64,000 bases of DNA, taken from an uncultured bacterium. GTDB taxonomy: Bacteria; Cyanobacteriota; Vampirovibrionia; Gastranaerophilales; Gastranaerophilaceae. The position numbers were made by a program, and so were the translations under genes. Location: positions 33,817-97,816 of the forward strand of contig URXT01000005.1 in assembly GCA_900551915.1 (NCBI GenBank). Reading direction: 5' to 3'. Shown here piece by piece: positions 26,889-36,359 of the stretch. Under the pieces are notes generated by a model that had not been told where the DNA came from, did not search any database, and was given only the letters and a program-made list of their open reading frames with translations. The first letter of the stretch is position 1, and each line of letters begins with the position of its first letter.

Positions 26889-28232
26889 TTATTTCCCGGC
26901 TATGACAACAGTGAAGTCAGTTCCGTCACAATAGTAGTTATTCGGTTCAAAAACAAACTGGTATCCGATAATTGAAGGCATTTTCTTCTTCAACCAGTTG
27001 TAATAATCATTTGTAATATTTTTTGAGTGAGCTACAAATTGGGTATGGGTTTTGCTCACAGTTCCGGTACAGGAAACATTTATTCCTAAATTTGCAAGCT
27101 GTTCCTTAACCAGTCTTGCTTCTTCTTCGTTGCCTTCAGAATACATTATACCGGCTTTAACGTCTGTCATACTTTCCGGATTGATTTTTTCGCGGTAAAT
27201 AAGCCTGTTAACAACTTCCTGAGTCTTTTCAGGGTCTAAAATCCAGTAGCTGATATAACCTTTTTTATTTGGAGCCCCCGGAAGCATTGCGATCTCAATT
27301 TTGTCCATGTCCAGATGTTTCGCAAAACCTGCATACTGGGAAAGTTCATAGAAAGACATGTTTGTTTTAATGTATTTGCTGGCAACATTAATTATTTCAG
27401 GAAGCTTTGTAATGGTTTCGGGCTTTTTAAGCGCCTCCATCATGCCTCTTAAAAACCACTGCTGACGCTGGGTTCTTCCGATGTCGCCCATCGGGTCATG
27501 CCTAAATCTTAAATATCCGATAACTTCTTTACCGCTCAAATGGTTCGGACCTTTTTTAAGATTTATAAATAATTTTCCGGAATAATCGTTATAATGCATG
27601 TTTTTTTCGACGTAAATATCAACGCCGCCAAGTGCATCAACAATTTCTTTCACAGCTTCATCATGAACCATTATATATCTGTCGATTTTAACACCGAGAG
27701 TTTCTTCAATTGTGCGAATAGTCATTCCAATGCCGCCGATAGCATGTGCAGCATTAATTTTCTGCACACCATGGTCATCCGGCAGAAAAACCTTGCTGTC
27801 ACGGGGAATTGAAAGTGCATTTAAAGATTTTGTTCTTGGGTCAACATTTAATAAAATTATTGTATCAGTTCTAGTACCTTCCCACGGGTCAGTTCCTTCT
27901 CCGTTTGAATCAACACCAAGCAAAAGAATATTTCTTCTTTTATTGCCAAAAGGCAATGAGAAATCAGCCTTATGCTTAGTATCATTATCTTGCGAAAGTT
28001 TTACAAACAGCTGAGTTATGACGTTATCTTTACCCAAGTGTTTTTCAAGAAATTCCTGGTTGTCAGCCAATAGAAAGAAACTAATTGCCACACCTATTAT
28101 CAGAATTGTTAAAACCAAAACCGTGCGCAAAAATTTTGAACTTTCACGCCTTCTTAGTTTAGCCTGTTTTATATAACTATCTTCTCTGTTAACCTGACTT
28201 CTTCTTGGTCCTTTGTATGAATCTGTTTTCAT
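26889..28232 (-). CDS. LytR-CpsA-Psr (LCP) family cell-wall glycopolymer ligase
   Basis: 447 aa. It has a short basic cytoplasmic N-terminus, one membrane helix (TVLVLTILIIGVAISFFLL, ~38-57), then the LCP domain with NILLLGVDS, GTRTDTIILLNVDP, SIPRDSKV and the Arg-rich RFRHDPMGDIGRTQRQQ. The C-terminal ~100 residues look like a LytR_C domain (AGIMYSEGNEEEARLVKEQL). Members attach glycopolymers from lipid carriers to peptidoglycan. Confidence 0.92.
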   Translation of the reverse strand: MKTDSYKGPRRSQVNREDSYIKQAKLRRRESSKFLRTVLVLTILIIGVAISFFLLADNQEFLEKHLGKDNVITQLFVKLSQDNDTKHKADFSLPFGNKRRNILLLGVDSNGEGTDPWEGTRTDTIILLNVDPRTKSLNALSIPRDSKVFLPDDHGVQKINAAHAIGGIGMTIRTIEETLGVKIDRYIMVHDEAVKEIVDALGGVDIYVEKNMHYNDYSGKLFINLKKGPNHLSGKEVIGYLRFRHDPMGDIGRTQRQQWFLRGMMEALKKPETITKLPEIINVASKYIKTNMSFYELSQYAGFAKHLDMDKIEIAMLPGAPNKKGYISYWILDPEKTQEVVNRLIYREKINPESMTDVKAGIMYSEGNEEEARLVKEQLANLGINVSCTGTVSKTHTQFVAHSKNITNDYYNWLKKKMPSIIGYQFVFEPNNYYCDGTDFTVVIAGK

Positions 28233-28312
28233 ATATATTCCTTGTTTTCACGTGTATAATAATATAATATTATAGATTAATCATTTGCATATACAATAGT
28301 TTAATGATTTTA

Positions 28313-29680
28313 TCAAAAAATCTTCAACAAAAATGTTGACACAAGAGTAAAGTAAACAATTAACCCTACAACGTCAATTGTGGTTGCAATTACCGGTCCA
28401 GAAGCGACAGCAGGGTCAATATTTAAAGACTTCAAAGCAAATGGTGTGAAGGTTCCGATAATCGTTGCCATTGTCATATTAATTGTCATCGCAATACCTA
28501 CAACAACACCGAGTTCAATGCTGTGCTGCCACCCGAAAGTTGCAAAGGTTACGATTATGCCAAAAATTGCACCAATAATTAAACCTACAAACATCTCCCT
28601 GACAATATGGTAAAAAGCAGAACTCATTGTGACCTGGCCTGTAGAAAGACCACGAACCATAAGAGTAATACTTTGTGTCCCGATATTTCCACCTAGCCCC
28701 GCCAAAAGCGGCATAAAAATTGCAACAATCGGAATTGCCGCAATTGTATGGTCAAAATGATGCGCAACATTTACTGCAACAAATTCTCCCAAAAGGGTTA
28801 TAAAAAGCCACGGAGTTCTTGCACGTATTGCGTTTAAGATGTTTCCCGAAAGAATTTCGTCTTCATCGACGACTTCAGTTGAAATACCCGAAGACTGGTA
28901 GATTTCTTCTGTTGTTTCTTCTTCAAACAAGTCATGAACGTCATCCCATGTTATCATTCCCTTAAGCCTGTTGTACAAATCAACAACCGGCAGAGCGTTG
29001 TATTGATATTTCATAAACTCATCAGTAATATAATCACTATAATCGTCAACATGAAGTTTTACGATATCGGAAATCATTATATCTTCAACTTTTTTGTTGG
29101 CCGGTGATGTAAGCAGTTTTCTCAACGAAACAACACCTAAAAGATGGTTTTGCTTGTCTGTTACATAAATATAATACAATTCAAGATTATCTTTTTCAGC
29201 TTTTATACGAATATAATTTAAAACATCCTGAACTGTCATATCTGAATTAACAGTGAGGACAACAGGGTTCATAATACCGCCTGCCGTGTCCTCGTTATAA
29301 GTAAGAAGTTCTCTGACTTCTTCTGAAAATTTGTGCGGAAGCTTATCAAGATAAGTTTCGCTCTCGTCCTCTTCCATATCCCCCAAAACATCAGCCGCAG
29401 CATCATGAGGAAGTTTTGTCAAAATTTTTGAAGCGACTTCCTGGTCAATGTCTCCTAAAAGTTCCACCTGCATTTGCGGGGAAAGATATTCCATAAGTTC
29501 CGCTGCTTTTTCAATATCAAGAAGCTTAAAACACTCAAGCCTTTCTTCGGCTTTAAGTTCCTGAAAAATATCTGCAAGGTCAGCACTATGAAATCCGGCC
29601 AATTCTTCTTTCAATTGGTCAAGAGTTTCATCTTCCATTATTTCCCGTAATCTTTCAATAACGTTTGAGACATTCATCAT
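28313..29680 (-). CDS. mgtE: Magnesium transporter MgtE
   Basis: 455 aa: N-terminal superhelical domain (LLGDIDQEVASKILTKLPHD), tandem CBS domains (~135-260, including LLGVVSLRKLLTS and YNALPVVD), and a five-helix pore domain at the C-terminus (TPWLFITLLGEF, MPLLAGLGGNIGTQS, and the metal-pore Asp in the last third). Mg2+-gated channel in the inner membrane. Monocistronic by appearance. No M-box-like leader is visible upstream. Confidence 0.96.
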   Translation of the reverse strand: MMNVSNVIERLREIMEDETLDQLKEELAGFHSADLADIFQELKAEERLECFKLLDIEKAAELMEYLSPQMQVELLGDIDQEVASKILTKLPHDAAADVLGDMEEDESETYLDKLPHKFSEEVRELLTYNEDTAGGIMNPVVLTVNSDMTVQDVLNYIRIKAEKDNLELYYIYVTDKQNHLLGVVSLRKLLTSPANKKVEDIMISDIVKLHVDDYSDYITDEFMKYQYNALPVVDLYNRLKGMITWDDVHDLFEEETTEEIYQSSGISTEVVDEDEILSGNILNAIRARTPWLFITLLGEFVAVNVAHHFDHTIAAIPIVAIFMPLLAGLGGNIGTQSITLMVRGLSTGQVTMSSAFYHIVREMFVGLIIGAIFGIIVTFATFGWQHSIELGVVVGIAMTINMTMATIIGTFTPFALKSLNIDPAVASGPVIATTIDVVGLIVYFTLVSTFLLKIF

Positions 29681-29717
29681 AACAATATTATATTATAAAT
29701 ATGGAATTTGAATATTT

Positions 29718-29930
29718 TTATTCCCACTTAATTTTGTAGCCTAAAACCTCGGCAATATTTTTTGCATCAATATATCTCAAAGAGCCGCGGGCAAGTTTGT
29801 TATTCAAACTTTGTGCTGTAATATTTTCACCGAATTTGTCAGTAAGTAAAGCTGCAACAGACTTGTACGTCTGTCCTCTGGCCACCATATATGAACGGAT
29901 TTCATTTCTTATATCGGTAATTTCTGACAT
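29718..29930 (-). CDS. Small helix-turn-helix protein (DUF6471-like)
   Basis: 70 aa, MSEITDIRNEIRSYMVARGQ..., with an HTH-like core TYKSVAALLTD...ITAQSLNNKLARGSLRY. The sequence fits the small DUF6471/LLM-type HTH group found in anaerobes; the name is from memory. It is divergent from the pilin-like gene at 30063 and could bind the palindrome between them (inference). Confidence 0.65.
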   Translation of the reverse strand: MSEITDIRNEIRSYMVARGQTYKSVAALLTDKFGENITAQSLNNKLARGSLRYIDAKNIAEVLGYKIKWE

Positions 29931-30012
29931 AAGTCAATTTTAAACTTGCTGATTTTATTTGTAAACATAAACCCGCTAATGTAAACGTAAATAATTGCAA
30001 ATTATATGAAAA

Positions 30013-30029
30013 CATGTATAATATACATG
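30013..30029. promoter_or_regulatory. 17-bp palindrome overlapping the -10 region
   Basis: CATGTATA-A-TATACATG, a perfect inverted repeat flanked on both sides by GAAAAC-type bases. It contains TATAAT-like bases and lies 34 bp before the pilin-like gene and 83 bp from the HTH gene. It is a good candidate operator of the divergent HTH gene. Confidence 0.55.
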
Positions 30030-30062
30030 AAAACAAAATAAATTATTACATCAGGAGGAGAA

Positions 30063-30752
30063 ATGAATAATAACAAAGGCGCGTTTACTTTGGCGGAGGT
30101 TTTAATAACTTTAGGGATTATAGGAATAGTTGCTTCAATGACACTTCCGGCACTGATTACGCGAAACCAAAATAAAGCTCTTGAAGCTTCTTTAAAGAAA
30201 AATTATTCTGTTCTTCAACAGGCTCTTGATATGTATCAGGCCGAGCATGGTGAAAGATTAAAACCTGAAATTATCGGCATACACGAATTGAAACCTGCTA
30301 TAATAAAATACTTTTCAGTCTTGATAGATTGCGGATTCGGGGCAAAAGATGCCGACAAAGCATGTATGGCAGTTTATGAAGTTGATAATGAAAATTATAA
30401 AGGTTATTACAAGACTTATAATAAAAACATAATGCGTTTAGCCCTTCTGGATGACGGGCAATTTATTCTAAAAGATGGAAGCACTATATTTATAGAGAAT
30501 TTTGCAGAAAACGTGGTATTCATTTCTGTAGATGTTAATGGATATAGAAAAAATCCTAACCAATGGGGACACGATTTATTTACCTTCCAATTGATGAAGG
30601 ACGGAAGTATTTTGCCGGCAGGTGCGCCCGAAACCCTCTATAATAACAAAAACACATATTGTTCAGCAACTTCAACGAATAGCTACAATGGAGTTGGCTG
30701 CACATATTATGCAATTAACGATAAAGATTACTTCAACAACCTGCCGCGGTAG
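30063..30752 (+). CDS. Type IV pilin-like / type II secretion pseudopilin-like protein
   Basis: 229 aa. The N-terminus has a prepilin-type motif: KGA-FTLAEVLITLGIIGIVASMTLPAL, with Ala at -1 and Glu at +5. The hydrophobic helix is followed by an extracytoplasmic domain. The C-terminal block VDVNGYRKNPNQWGHDLFTFQ recurs in the pilin-like protein at 52878. It has a very good ribosome-binding site (AGGAGG). No prepilin peptidase or assembly genes are adjacent, so it is an orphan. Confidence 0.85.
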   Translation: MNNNKGAFTLAEVLITLGIIGIVASMTLPALITRNQNKALEASLKKNYSVLQQALDMYQAEHGERLKPEIIGIHELKPAIIKYFSVLIDCGFGAKDADKACMAVYEVDNENYKGYYKTYNKNIMRLALLDDGQFILKDGSTIFIENFAENVVFISVDVNGYRKNPNQWGHDLFTFQLMKDGSILPAGAPETLYNNKNTYCSATSTNSYNGVGCTYYAINDKDYFNNLPR

Positions 30753-30832
30753 CTGCAGAATAGCCTGTCCTTCATACAGATAATCAAACTCTCCATGTTT
30801 ATGATAAAATTTAAATCACAGGAGAGAAAAAG

Positions 30833-32590
30833 ATGATTAAAGATTATTTTATAGAAAAAATTGAAAACGCTTTGTTAAAGGCAGTAAGTGAAAACAAACT
30901 CGGACAGATGAAGGAATATACAAAAGGTTCGCTTGTTGTCGAAAAACCTAAAAATCCTGATTTTGGGGATTTTGCGGTGAATGTTTCATCACTTGCACGC
31001 ACGGCTAAAATTGCACCGCCTATGATTGCAAACGCAATTGTCTCTGAAATAGCAGAAGACGGCAATGAATATTCAGTAATCGGAGGTTTTATAAATTTCA
31101 AAGCCGGAAACGAACTTCTGGCAGACGCGGTTGATGAAATCTTCAAAAAACGCGAAAATTTCGGGCGTCCGGAAAAAATTGAGAAAGAAAAAATTCTTCT
31201 TGAATACATTTCAGCAAACCCGACAGGCCCTTTCCACATTGGTCATGGCAGATGGGCTGCAATGGGTTCAGCTTTGGCAAACCTTTTGAAATTTTACGGG
31301 CACGAGGTTTATCAGGAGTTTTACATTAACGACGCAGGAAGCCAAATTCAAAAACTCGGAAATTCGCTTGCTATAAGAATTCGTCAGGAGTTAGGCGAAG
31401 ATATTGACTTCCCGGCTGACGAAACCGAACGCAAAAATTACTATCCTGGAGATTATTTAATTCCGGTTGCAAAAAAATTCATTGAAGAACATAAGCTTTC
31501 CTCCCTCGCCCCTTGCGGGAGAGGGATTGAGGGTGAGGGGTCAAAATTGCCTGACGTAAAAGAACTGAGTGATTTTGCAAAGTTAGAAATGGAAAATCTT
31601 CAAAAGGCTTTGCTTGACAACTTCCGCGTTCATTTTGACAACTTCTATTCTGAACTTACGCTGCATAACTCAGGCAAAGTTGAGGAATGCGTAAACAAAT
31701 TGAAATCAAGCGGCAAAATTTATGAAAAAGACGGTGCGGTTTGGTTTAAATCCTCTGATTACGGCGATGATCAGGATAGAGTCATTAAAAAAGCCGACGG
31801 GTCAAACACATATTTGACAGCCGACATTGCATACCACATTGATAAATTGGAACGCGGCTTTGACAGATTAATTAACATCTGGGGCGCTGACCATCATGGT
31901 TATGTTGCACGTGTGAGAGCGTCGATTGAAGCCCTCGGATACAACCCTGATAAACTTGAAGTTCTTCTGGGACAACTCGTAAACCTTGTAATTAACGGCA
32001 ACGAAGTCAGAATGGGCAAACGTAAAAATATGGTTACGCTTGAAGATTTGATTGAGGAAGTCGGGGTTGATGCAACCCGTTTCTGGATGTCAATGCGAAA
32101 TATAGATACTACACTGGATTTTGATATTGAACTTGCTAAAACAAACAGTGACGAAAACCCTGTGTTTTATGTCCAATATGCCCATGCCCGTGCATGCTCT
32201 ATTTTGCGTAATGCAGTAGAAGAAAAAATTGATACCGAAACCGGTAAAACAATTCCGGCACCGCTGAGTTCAGCAGAATTTGAGGAATTGAAAAACAACT
32301 ACAAAAAAGAAGATTTGCTTCCGACAATTGAAACAGCGCGAAAACTTATTTTAAAATTAGAAGAATTTAAGTCAATGATTAAGATGTCTGCTGAAACCCG
32401 TCAGGTTTACACGATTTGCAGATACGTTCAGGAACTTGCGTCTGAATTCCATTCTTTCTACAACGCAAACCGCGTGATTTCTGAGGACAAAGCATTGATG
32501 AAATCCCGTCTGGCACTGGTTCTTTCAGTAAAACAGGTTCTGAATAATGCACTTGAAATACTTGCAGTTACAGCACCTGAAAGAATGTAG
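30833..32590 (+). CDS. argS: Arginyl-tRNA synthetase carrying an in-frame repeat-encoded peptide
   Basis: 585 aa class I synthetase. HIGH is at PTGPFHIGHGRWAAMGS and a KMSKS-like element is MGKRKNMVTL. The C-terminal anticodon-binding helices end in the usual ...LEILAVTAPERM. Residues ~223-237 (SSLAPCGRGIEGEGS) are encoded by a dispersed palindromic repeat and are not part of the family's usual sequence; they sit between KKFIEEHK and VKELSDFAK, in the catalytic domain insertion region where loops tolerate change. The reading frame stays open, so the enzyme is probably functional. GGAGAG precedes the start. Confidence 0.95.
   Translation: MIKDYFIEKIENALLKAVSENKLGQMKEYTKGSLVVEKPKNPDFGDFAVNVSSLARTAKIAPPMIANAIVSEIAEDGNEYSVIGGFINFKAGNELLADAVDEIFKKRENFGRPEKIEKEKILLEYISANPTGPFHIGHGRWAAMGSALANLLKFYGHEVYQEFYINDAGSQIQKLGNSLAIRIRQELGEDIDFPADETERKNYYPGDYLIPVAKKFIEEHKLSSLAPCGRGIEGEGSKLPDVKELSDFAKLEMENLQKALLDNFRVHFDNFYSELTLHNSGKVEECVNKLKSSGKIYEKDGAVWFKSSDYGDDQDRVIKKADGSNTYLTADIAYHIDKLERGFDRLINIWGADHHGYVARVRASIEALGYNPDKLEVLLGQLVNLVINGNEVRMGKRKNMVTLEDLIEEVGVDATRFWMSMRNIDTTLDFDIELAKTNSDENPVFYVQYAHARACSILRNAVEEKIDTETGKTIPAPLSSAEFEELKNNYKKEDLLPTIETARKLILKLEEFKSMIKMSAETRQVYTICRYVQELASEFHSFYNANRVISEDKALMKSRLALVLSVKQVLNNALEILAVTAPERM
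31503..31541. repeat. Dispersed palindromic repeat inserted in argS
   Basis: CCTCGCCCCTTGCGGGAGAGGG with a following GAGGGTGAGGGG arm; it forms a CCCTC-x-CCC / GGG-x-GAGGG hairpin. The same core occurs intergenically at 6151-6223 in inverted, interrupted form. In argS it is translated as roughly SLAPCGRGIEGEG without shifting the frame. Confidence 0.85.
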
Positions 32591-32598
32591 CTAACAAA

Positions 32599-32705
32599 AC
32601 GAGGGCGGCTAAAAAGTCTAAATCATTGTGTCATTGCGAGGACGAACGTCAGTGAGGACGTGGCAATCCGAAACAAAACCAGACTTTTTAGTCACCCTCG
32701 TTTTT
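32599..32705. repeat. ~107-bp palindromic repeat element doubling as terminator (copy A)
   Basis: Arms CGAGGGCGGCTAAAAAGTCT (32600-32619) and its near-complement ending CACCCTCG (32681-32700), plus TTTTT. The core holds GTCATTGCGAGGACG...GACGTGGCAATCC. A second copy with nearly identical core lies at 46723-46830. It sits right after argS and touches the stop codon of the convergent gene, so it likely terminates both. Confidence 0.85.
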
Positions 32706-33078
32706 ATGCTAAAAAGTTACGGGTTTTAGCGCTTATTACTTCCTTTGCTTTTTCATATGTTTTTTCAGGATTAGAGTTATGCTGTTCTATTGAACTTTTA
32801 AAAGCTTTGATTTCGCCAAATCGATTCTTCACTACTTTAATTATTTCATCAGGAAGCCTGAAAACATCAAGTTTACTGCCGTCCTGAAAAGACTTTGTCG
32901 AGAATTCACATTTTATACCGTCTCTTGTTGAAAATTTATGAGACTCAATTTTCGGCATTAACGGGGATTTAGTATAATATTTTGTGTTTGTCATGCGATA
33001 ACCGGGAGTACGGGAGCTGTTAAATTCAATCGACTTCTTTAATAATGGAACTGCATTTTTTAAAATTGATATTGTCAT
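32704..33078 (-). CDS. Small basic protein, function unknown
   Basis: 124 aa, lysine-rich and without a membrane segment or known motif: MTISILKNAVPLLKKSIEF... then Ser/Thr/Tyr-rich and a helical end (YEKAKEVISAKTRNFLA). AAGGAAAAAG precedes the start. Its stop abuts the repeat element at 32599-32705. It resembles the short lineage-specific proteins at 2563 and 40765 only in composition. Confidence 0.6.
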   Translation of the reverse strand: MTISILKNAVPLLKKSIEFNSSRTPGYRMTNTKYYTKSPLMPKIESHKFSTRDGIKCEFSTKSFQDGSKLDVFRLPDEIIKVVKNRFGEIKAFKSSIEQHNSNPEKTYEKAKEVISAKTRNFLA

Positions 33079-33136
33079 AATCTTTTTCCTTTACTGCTGA
33101 TGTAAATGTATATAAATAAAATTAATTGCTGTTATT

Positions 33137-34114
33137 TTAAACAGTTTTTACAATTCTTAATTCGTTAAGCATTTTTATAATGTTATCGTAATTTTCTTCA
33201 AGTACAAGCTTTGCGCGCAAATTCTTTGCATTATGGAAGCCTGCAAAATAATACGGATAAAATTTCCGCATGAATTTTATCGCTGTATTTTCTCCGCGCA
33301 GTGCAATTTCTTCATCAATATGCACCTTAAGCATTTCGGCTTTTTCTTCAAGCGCCGGCGGAGGAAGTTTCTCGCCGGTTTTCAGGTAATGTGAAATTCT
33401 TCCGAGCAGAGTCGGATCTCCAAGCGCCCCACGGCCAATAGCAACGCCATCGGCATTTGACTGCTCCAGACATAACAAAGCATCTTCAATAGATGTGACA
33501 TCTCCGTTTGCAAAAACCGGTATATCAACTGCGGCTTTAAGTTCTGCAATTTTAGACCAGTTTGCTTGCCCTGAGTACATTTGGGAACGAGTGCGGCCGT
33601 GGATTGTAATAAAATCCGCGCCTGCTTCCTGCATTTTTACGCCAAATTCTACAAAATTCATCTCATCAGCAGTATATCCAAGCCGAAACTTGACACTTAC
33701 GGGCTTATCCGTTCCGGACTTTACGGCTTTTACAAGTTCGGCGGCAAGCTGCGGATTTCTCATCAATGCACAGCCATCCTGACCTTTGACAACTTTATTA
33801 ACAGGGCAGCCCATGTTTATATCAATCATATCTGCGTACTGATTCAAAAATTCAGCGGCTTTTTGCATCATCTCCGGTTTATGACCGCTTATTTGATATG
33901 AAATAGGGCTATGCTCTTCGTCGCGTTTAAAAATCTCAGTGCCGGAACGTCCGTTAAGCGTCTGCGCAAGGTATTCCGAACTTATCATCTCTGTTGTTAA
34001 AAGCACGCCCGGAGAATATCTTCTGACAAGGCTTCTCAGTACATAATCAGTTATCCCTGCCATAGGGGCAAGGGAAACACGGCTTTGTATTAAATCTTTT
34101 ACTTTATTTTGCAT
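33137..34114 (-). CDS. dusB: tRNA-dihydrouridine synthase
   Basis: 325 aa FMN TIM-barrel that reduces uridine in tRNA D-loops. Start region VSLAPMAGITDYVLRSL; the catalytic Cys is in the DINMGCPVNKVVKGQDGCALMRNP block; FMN phosphate site DGVAIGRGALGDP. DusB subtype is by overall likeness. It overlaps the downstream end of the TPR gene by 11 bp, so the two are co-transcribed. Confidence 0.93.
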   Translation of the reverse strand: MQNKVKDLIQSRVSLAPMAGITDYVLRSLVRRYSPGVLLTTEMISSEYLAQTLNGRSGTEIFKRDEEHSPISYQISGHKPEMMQKAAEFLNQYADMIDINMGCPVNKVVKGQDGCALMRNPQLAAELVKAVKSGTDKPVSVKFRLGYTADEMNFVEFGVKMQEAGADFITIHGRTRSQMYSGQANWSKIAELKAAVDIPVFANGDVTSIEDALLCLEQSNADGVAIGRGALGDPTLLGRISHYLKTGEKLPPPALEEKAEMLKVHIDEEIALRGENTAIKFMRKFYPYYFAGFHNAKNLRAKLVLEENYDNIIKMLNELRIVKTV

Positions 34115-36218
34115 ATTGCTTTAATTCTTCCAAACGGGCTTTTGCATACTGTTTATATTCGTCCTCCGGAGCGTTTGAGAAGGAATATTTCTGATAATAT
34201 CCGTATGCTTCTTTATATTTTTCGAGACTGTCTAAATCCACTGCAATAAGATAATTCACAATATTTAAGTCTTCACCGCTTCCGTATTTTAGTGAATTTT
34301 TAAAATTATTTACAGCTTCAAGTTTATTCTCCTTTGTATCGTAAATCATGCCGCGGTAATAATAACCATAGGCATTCATAGGGTCTGCGATGAGAAGCTT
34401 ATTTAACATATTTAAACTTTCATCATATTTTTGGCTGTCATAAAGTGCAATCGCTTCATTAAGCATATTTGCGTTATTTTGCTGCTGAAGAGATTTTAAA
34501 TAATCTGAAGCCTTTTGATTGTTTTTATTGAGGGCAAGAGATTTTTTCAAATATTCTTCTGCGGCAGTGTTATTTTCATCTTCTGCATACAAAACGCCGA
34601 TATAATAAGCAATATCAGAATCAGTCGGCTTTAGCGAAAGTGCTTTTTGATAATATTCTATTGCTTTTGCACGGTTCTCAAGATTTTGATATGCAGAAGC
34701 TATGCCAAGCATTGAATCTGCTGTCGGCGGCTGAACTTTTTGATATTCTGCAATCGCCGCCTGATAATCCTTGTTATTGAAATATTCTGCGGCTTTATCA
34801 AATTTTGAGGCTATATTTTCGTTTTGAAGATTTTTTATTGCATCTTTAATTTGCGAATTGTTCGGAAATTTTGATTTTGCGCTGCTAAGAGTAGTCAAAG
34901 CTCCGTCATAATTCTTCATTTGCCCCTGAGCAATCGCAAGGTTTACGAACACCTCCGGATTGTTTGAAGCTTTTGTAATTTCAGAATACACACTTATTGC
35001 ATCTTCAAGTTTATTTTGTCTGTGCAAATCAAGTGCGTAACTGTATAAGATTTCGGCAGCGGCAGAAGAATTTGCGTTCTTTTTAACATAGTCAACATAC
35101 TGCAAAGGTGTCATTGATGCTTTTGCAGAACTGAACATTTCATTTAAAGCAATTTCGTTGTCCGGTTCAATACTCAAAACCTTTTTAAAATAGGTTTGTG
35201 CAGCCTTGTTATCACCCAGCGCAGCGAGCGACTGTGCCTTGTATAAATTAGCCTGGACATTATCAGGATAGAGGATTAAAACACTGTCATAAGCAACAAC
35301 AGCGGTTTTGTAATCGCCTTTTTGCTGATAAAGAGTTCCGACATTAAGGCGTGTATTAATATTTGAAGGGTCAATAGATTCTGCTTTTTGATAATAAGAC
35401 AGAGCATCCTCTAATTTTCCCTGTTTTTGAAGAATAGCGCCTAAATTTGCGATTGTATCAGCATCTTTTGGATTTTCTTCAAGTTTTTTCTTATAAATTC
35501 GCTCCAGAGAATACAAAACTTCTTTATTATCAATACTTCTTGTTAAAATAAAGTTGTATTCTTCAACAGCAAGCTCCTCGCTGCCAAGTTTATCAAGAAC
35601 TTTTGCGTAAGAAAGTCTTAGAGGAATATCATTCGGGGCAGCCGCAACTGCTTTTCTGTAATATTCGGCACTTTTCGGGTCATTACCAAACAGTTTCATA
35701 ATATCGCCGATTTGTTGAAACGAATCTTTGACAAGCTCTTTTGAGCCTAAAGACTGTGAAAATTCATATGCCGCGGCGGCAAAATCACCCTGCGCGCGAA
35801 GCTGTTTAGCTTTATTAAAGCGGGATTGAGGGTTTTTATCAAAATTAGTGACTTCAAGACACTTTTCCAGGTTTCCGCTAACCTGCGTTATAGCATGAGC
35901 TGAATTTTTTACACTATTTGCATTGGGGTACATGGAAAGATAAAATAGCGCGCTTCTGTAATCGTCAGCGGCTTTATCGTAATTTTTTTCTGTATTAGCA
36001 TGGTATGTACCGCGGGCTAAATAAGAATTAACAAGACCGATACGTGCTGAATTATCCATATAATTTATCTTTAAAGCGTTCTTGAATTCTGAAATAGCGC
36101 TTGAATACTGATAATTAGACAAATACTGCTGTGCAAGGTCGAAATGTTCTTTGAAGCCGGCATTGGCAGGGAGGCTTAGAGCTAAAATTCCTAAAAATGA
36201 TATTACAAATTTTTTCAT
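34104..36218 (-). CDS. Secreted or periplasmic TPR-repeat protein
   Basis: 704 aa from the chosen start MKKFVISFLG (36218), which has GAGGG about 10 nt upstream; an ATG three codons earlier is too close to it. A signal peptide is visible (FVISFLGILALSLPANAG). The rest is at least fifteen tetratricopeptide repeats with the usual W/Y-G/A-F/Y-A-P pattern (for example LYQQKGDYKTAVVAYDSVLI). No enzyme domain. Likely an envelope scaffold that binds other proteins. It overlaps dusB by 11 bp. Confidence 0.92.
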   Translation of the reverse strand: MKKFVISFLGILALSLPANAGFKEHFDLAQQYLSNYQYSSAISEFKNALKINYMDNSARIGLVNSYLARGTYHANTEKNYDKAADDYRSALFYLSMYPNANSVKNSAHAITQVSGNLEKCLEVTNFDKNPQSRFNKAKQLRAQGDFAAAAYEFSQSLGSKELVKDSFQQIGDIMKLFGNDPKSAEYYRKAVAAAPNDIPLRLSYAKVLDKLGSEELAVEEYNFILTRSIDNKEVLYSLERIYKKKLEENPKDADTIANLGAILQKQGKLEDALSYYQKAESIDPSNINTRLNVGTLYQQKGDYKTAVVAYDSVLILYPDNVQANLYKAQSLAALGDNKAAQTYFKKVLSIEPDNEIALNEMFSSAKASMTPLQYVDYVKKNANSSAAAEILYSYALDLHRQNKLEDAISVYSEITKASNNPEVFVNLAIAQGQMKNYDGALTTLSSAKSKFPNNSQIKDAIKNLQNENIASKFDKAAEYFNNKDYQAAIAEYQKVQPPTADSMLGIASAYQNLENRAKAIEYYQKALSLKPTDSDIAYYIGVLYAEDENNTAAEEYLKKSLALNKNNQKASDYLKSLQQQNNANMLNEAIALYDSQKYDESLNMLNKLLIADPMNAYGYYYRGMIYDTKENKLEAVNNFKNSLKYGSGEDLNIVNYLIAVDLDSLEKYKEAYGYYQKYSFSNAPEDEYKQYAKARLEELKQYAK

Positions 36219-36328
36219 CAGTAACATACCCTCATCTTATGAAAAAATTTTAATACAAGAATAAGTGTATGTATACCGACAAATAACTATCCGGCAATAC
36301 AATTTAATATTTTGTAACTATTTGCATT

Positions 36329-36354
36329 AAAAAAGCCCTTTTACAGGGCTTTTT
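36329..36354 (-). terminator. Rho-independent terminator
   Basis: AAAAAGCCCT / AGGGCTTTTT, located 6 bp beyond the stop of the 56-aa minus-strand gene, with T-run on the minus strand. Confidence 0.8.
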
Positions 36355-36359
36355 ATAAT

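Noticed and set aside
28233..28312. Riboswitch or Mg-sensing leader near mgtE
   Set aside because: This gap is downstream of mgtE, and the true upstream gap (29681-29717) is too short to hold an M-box.
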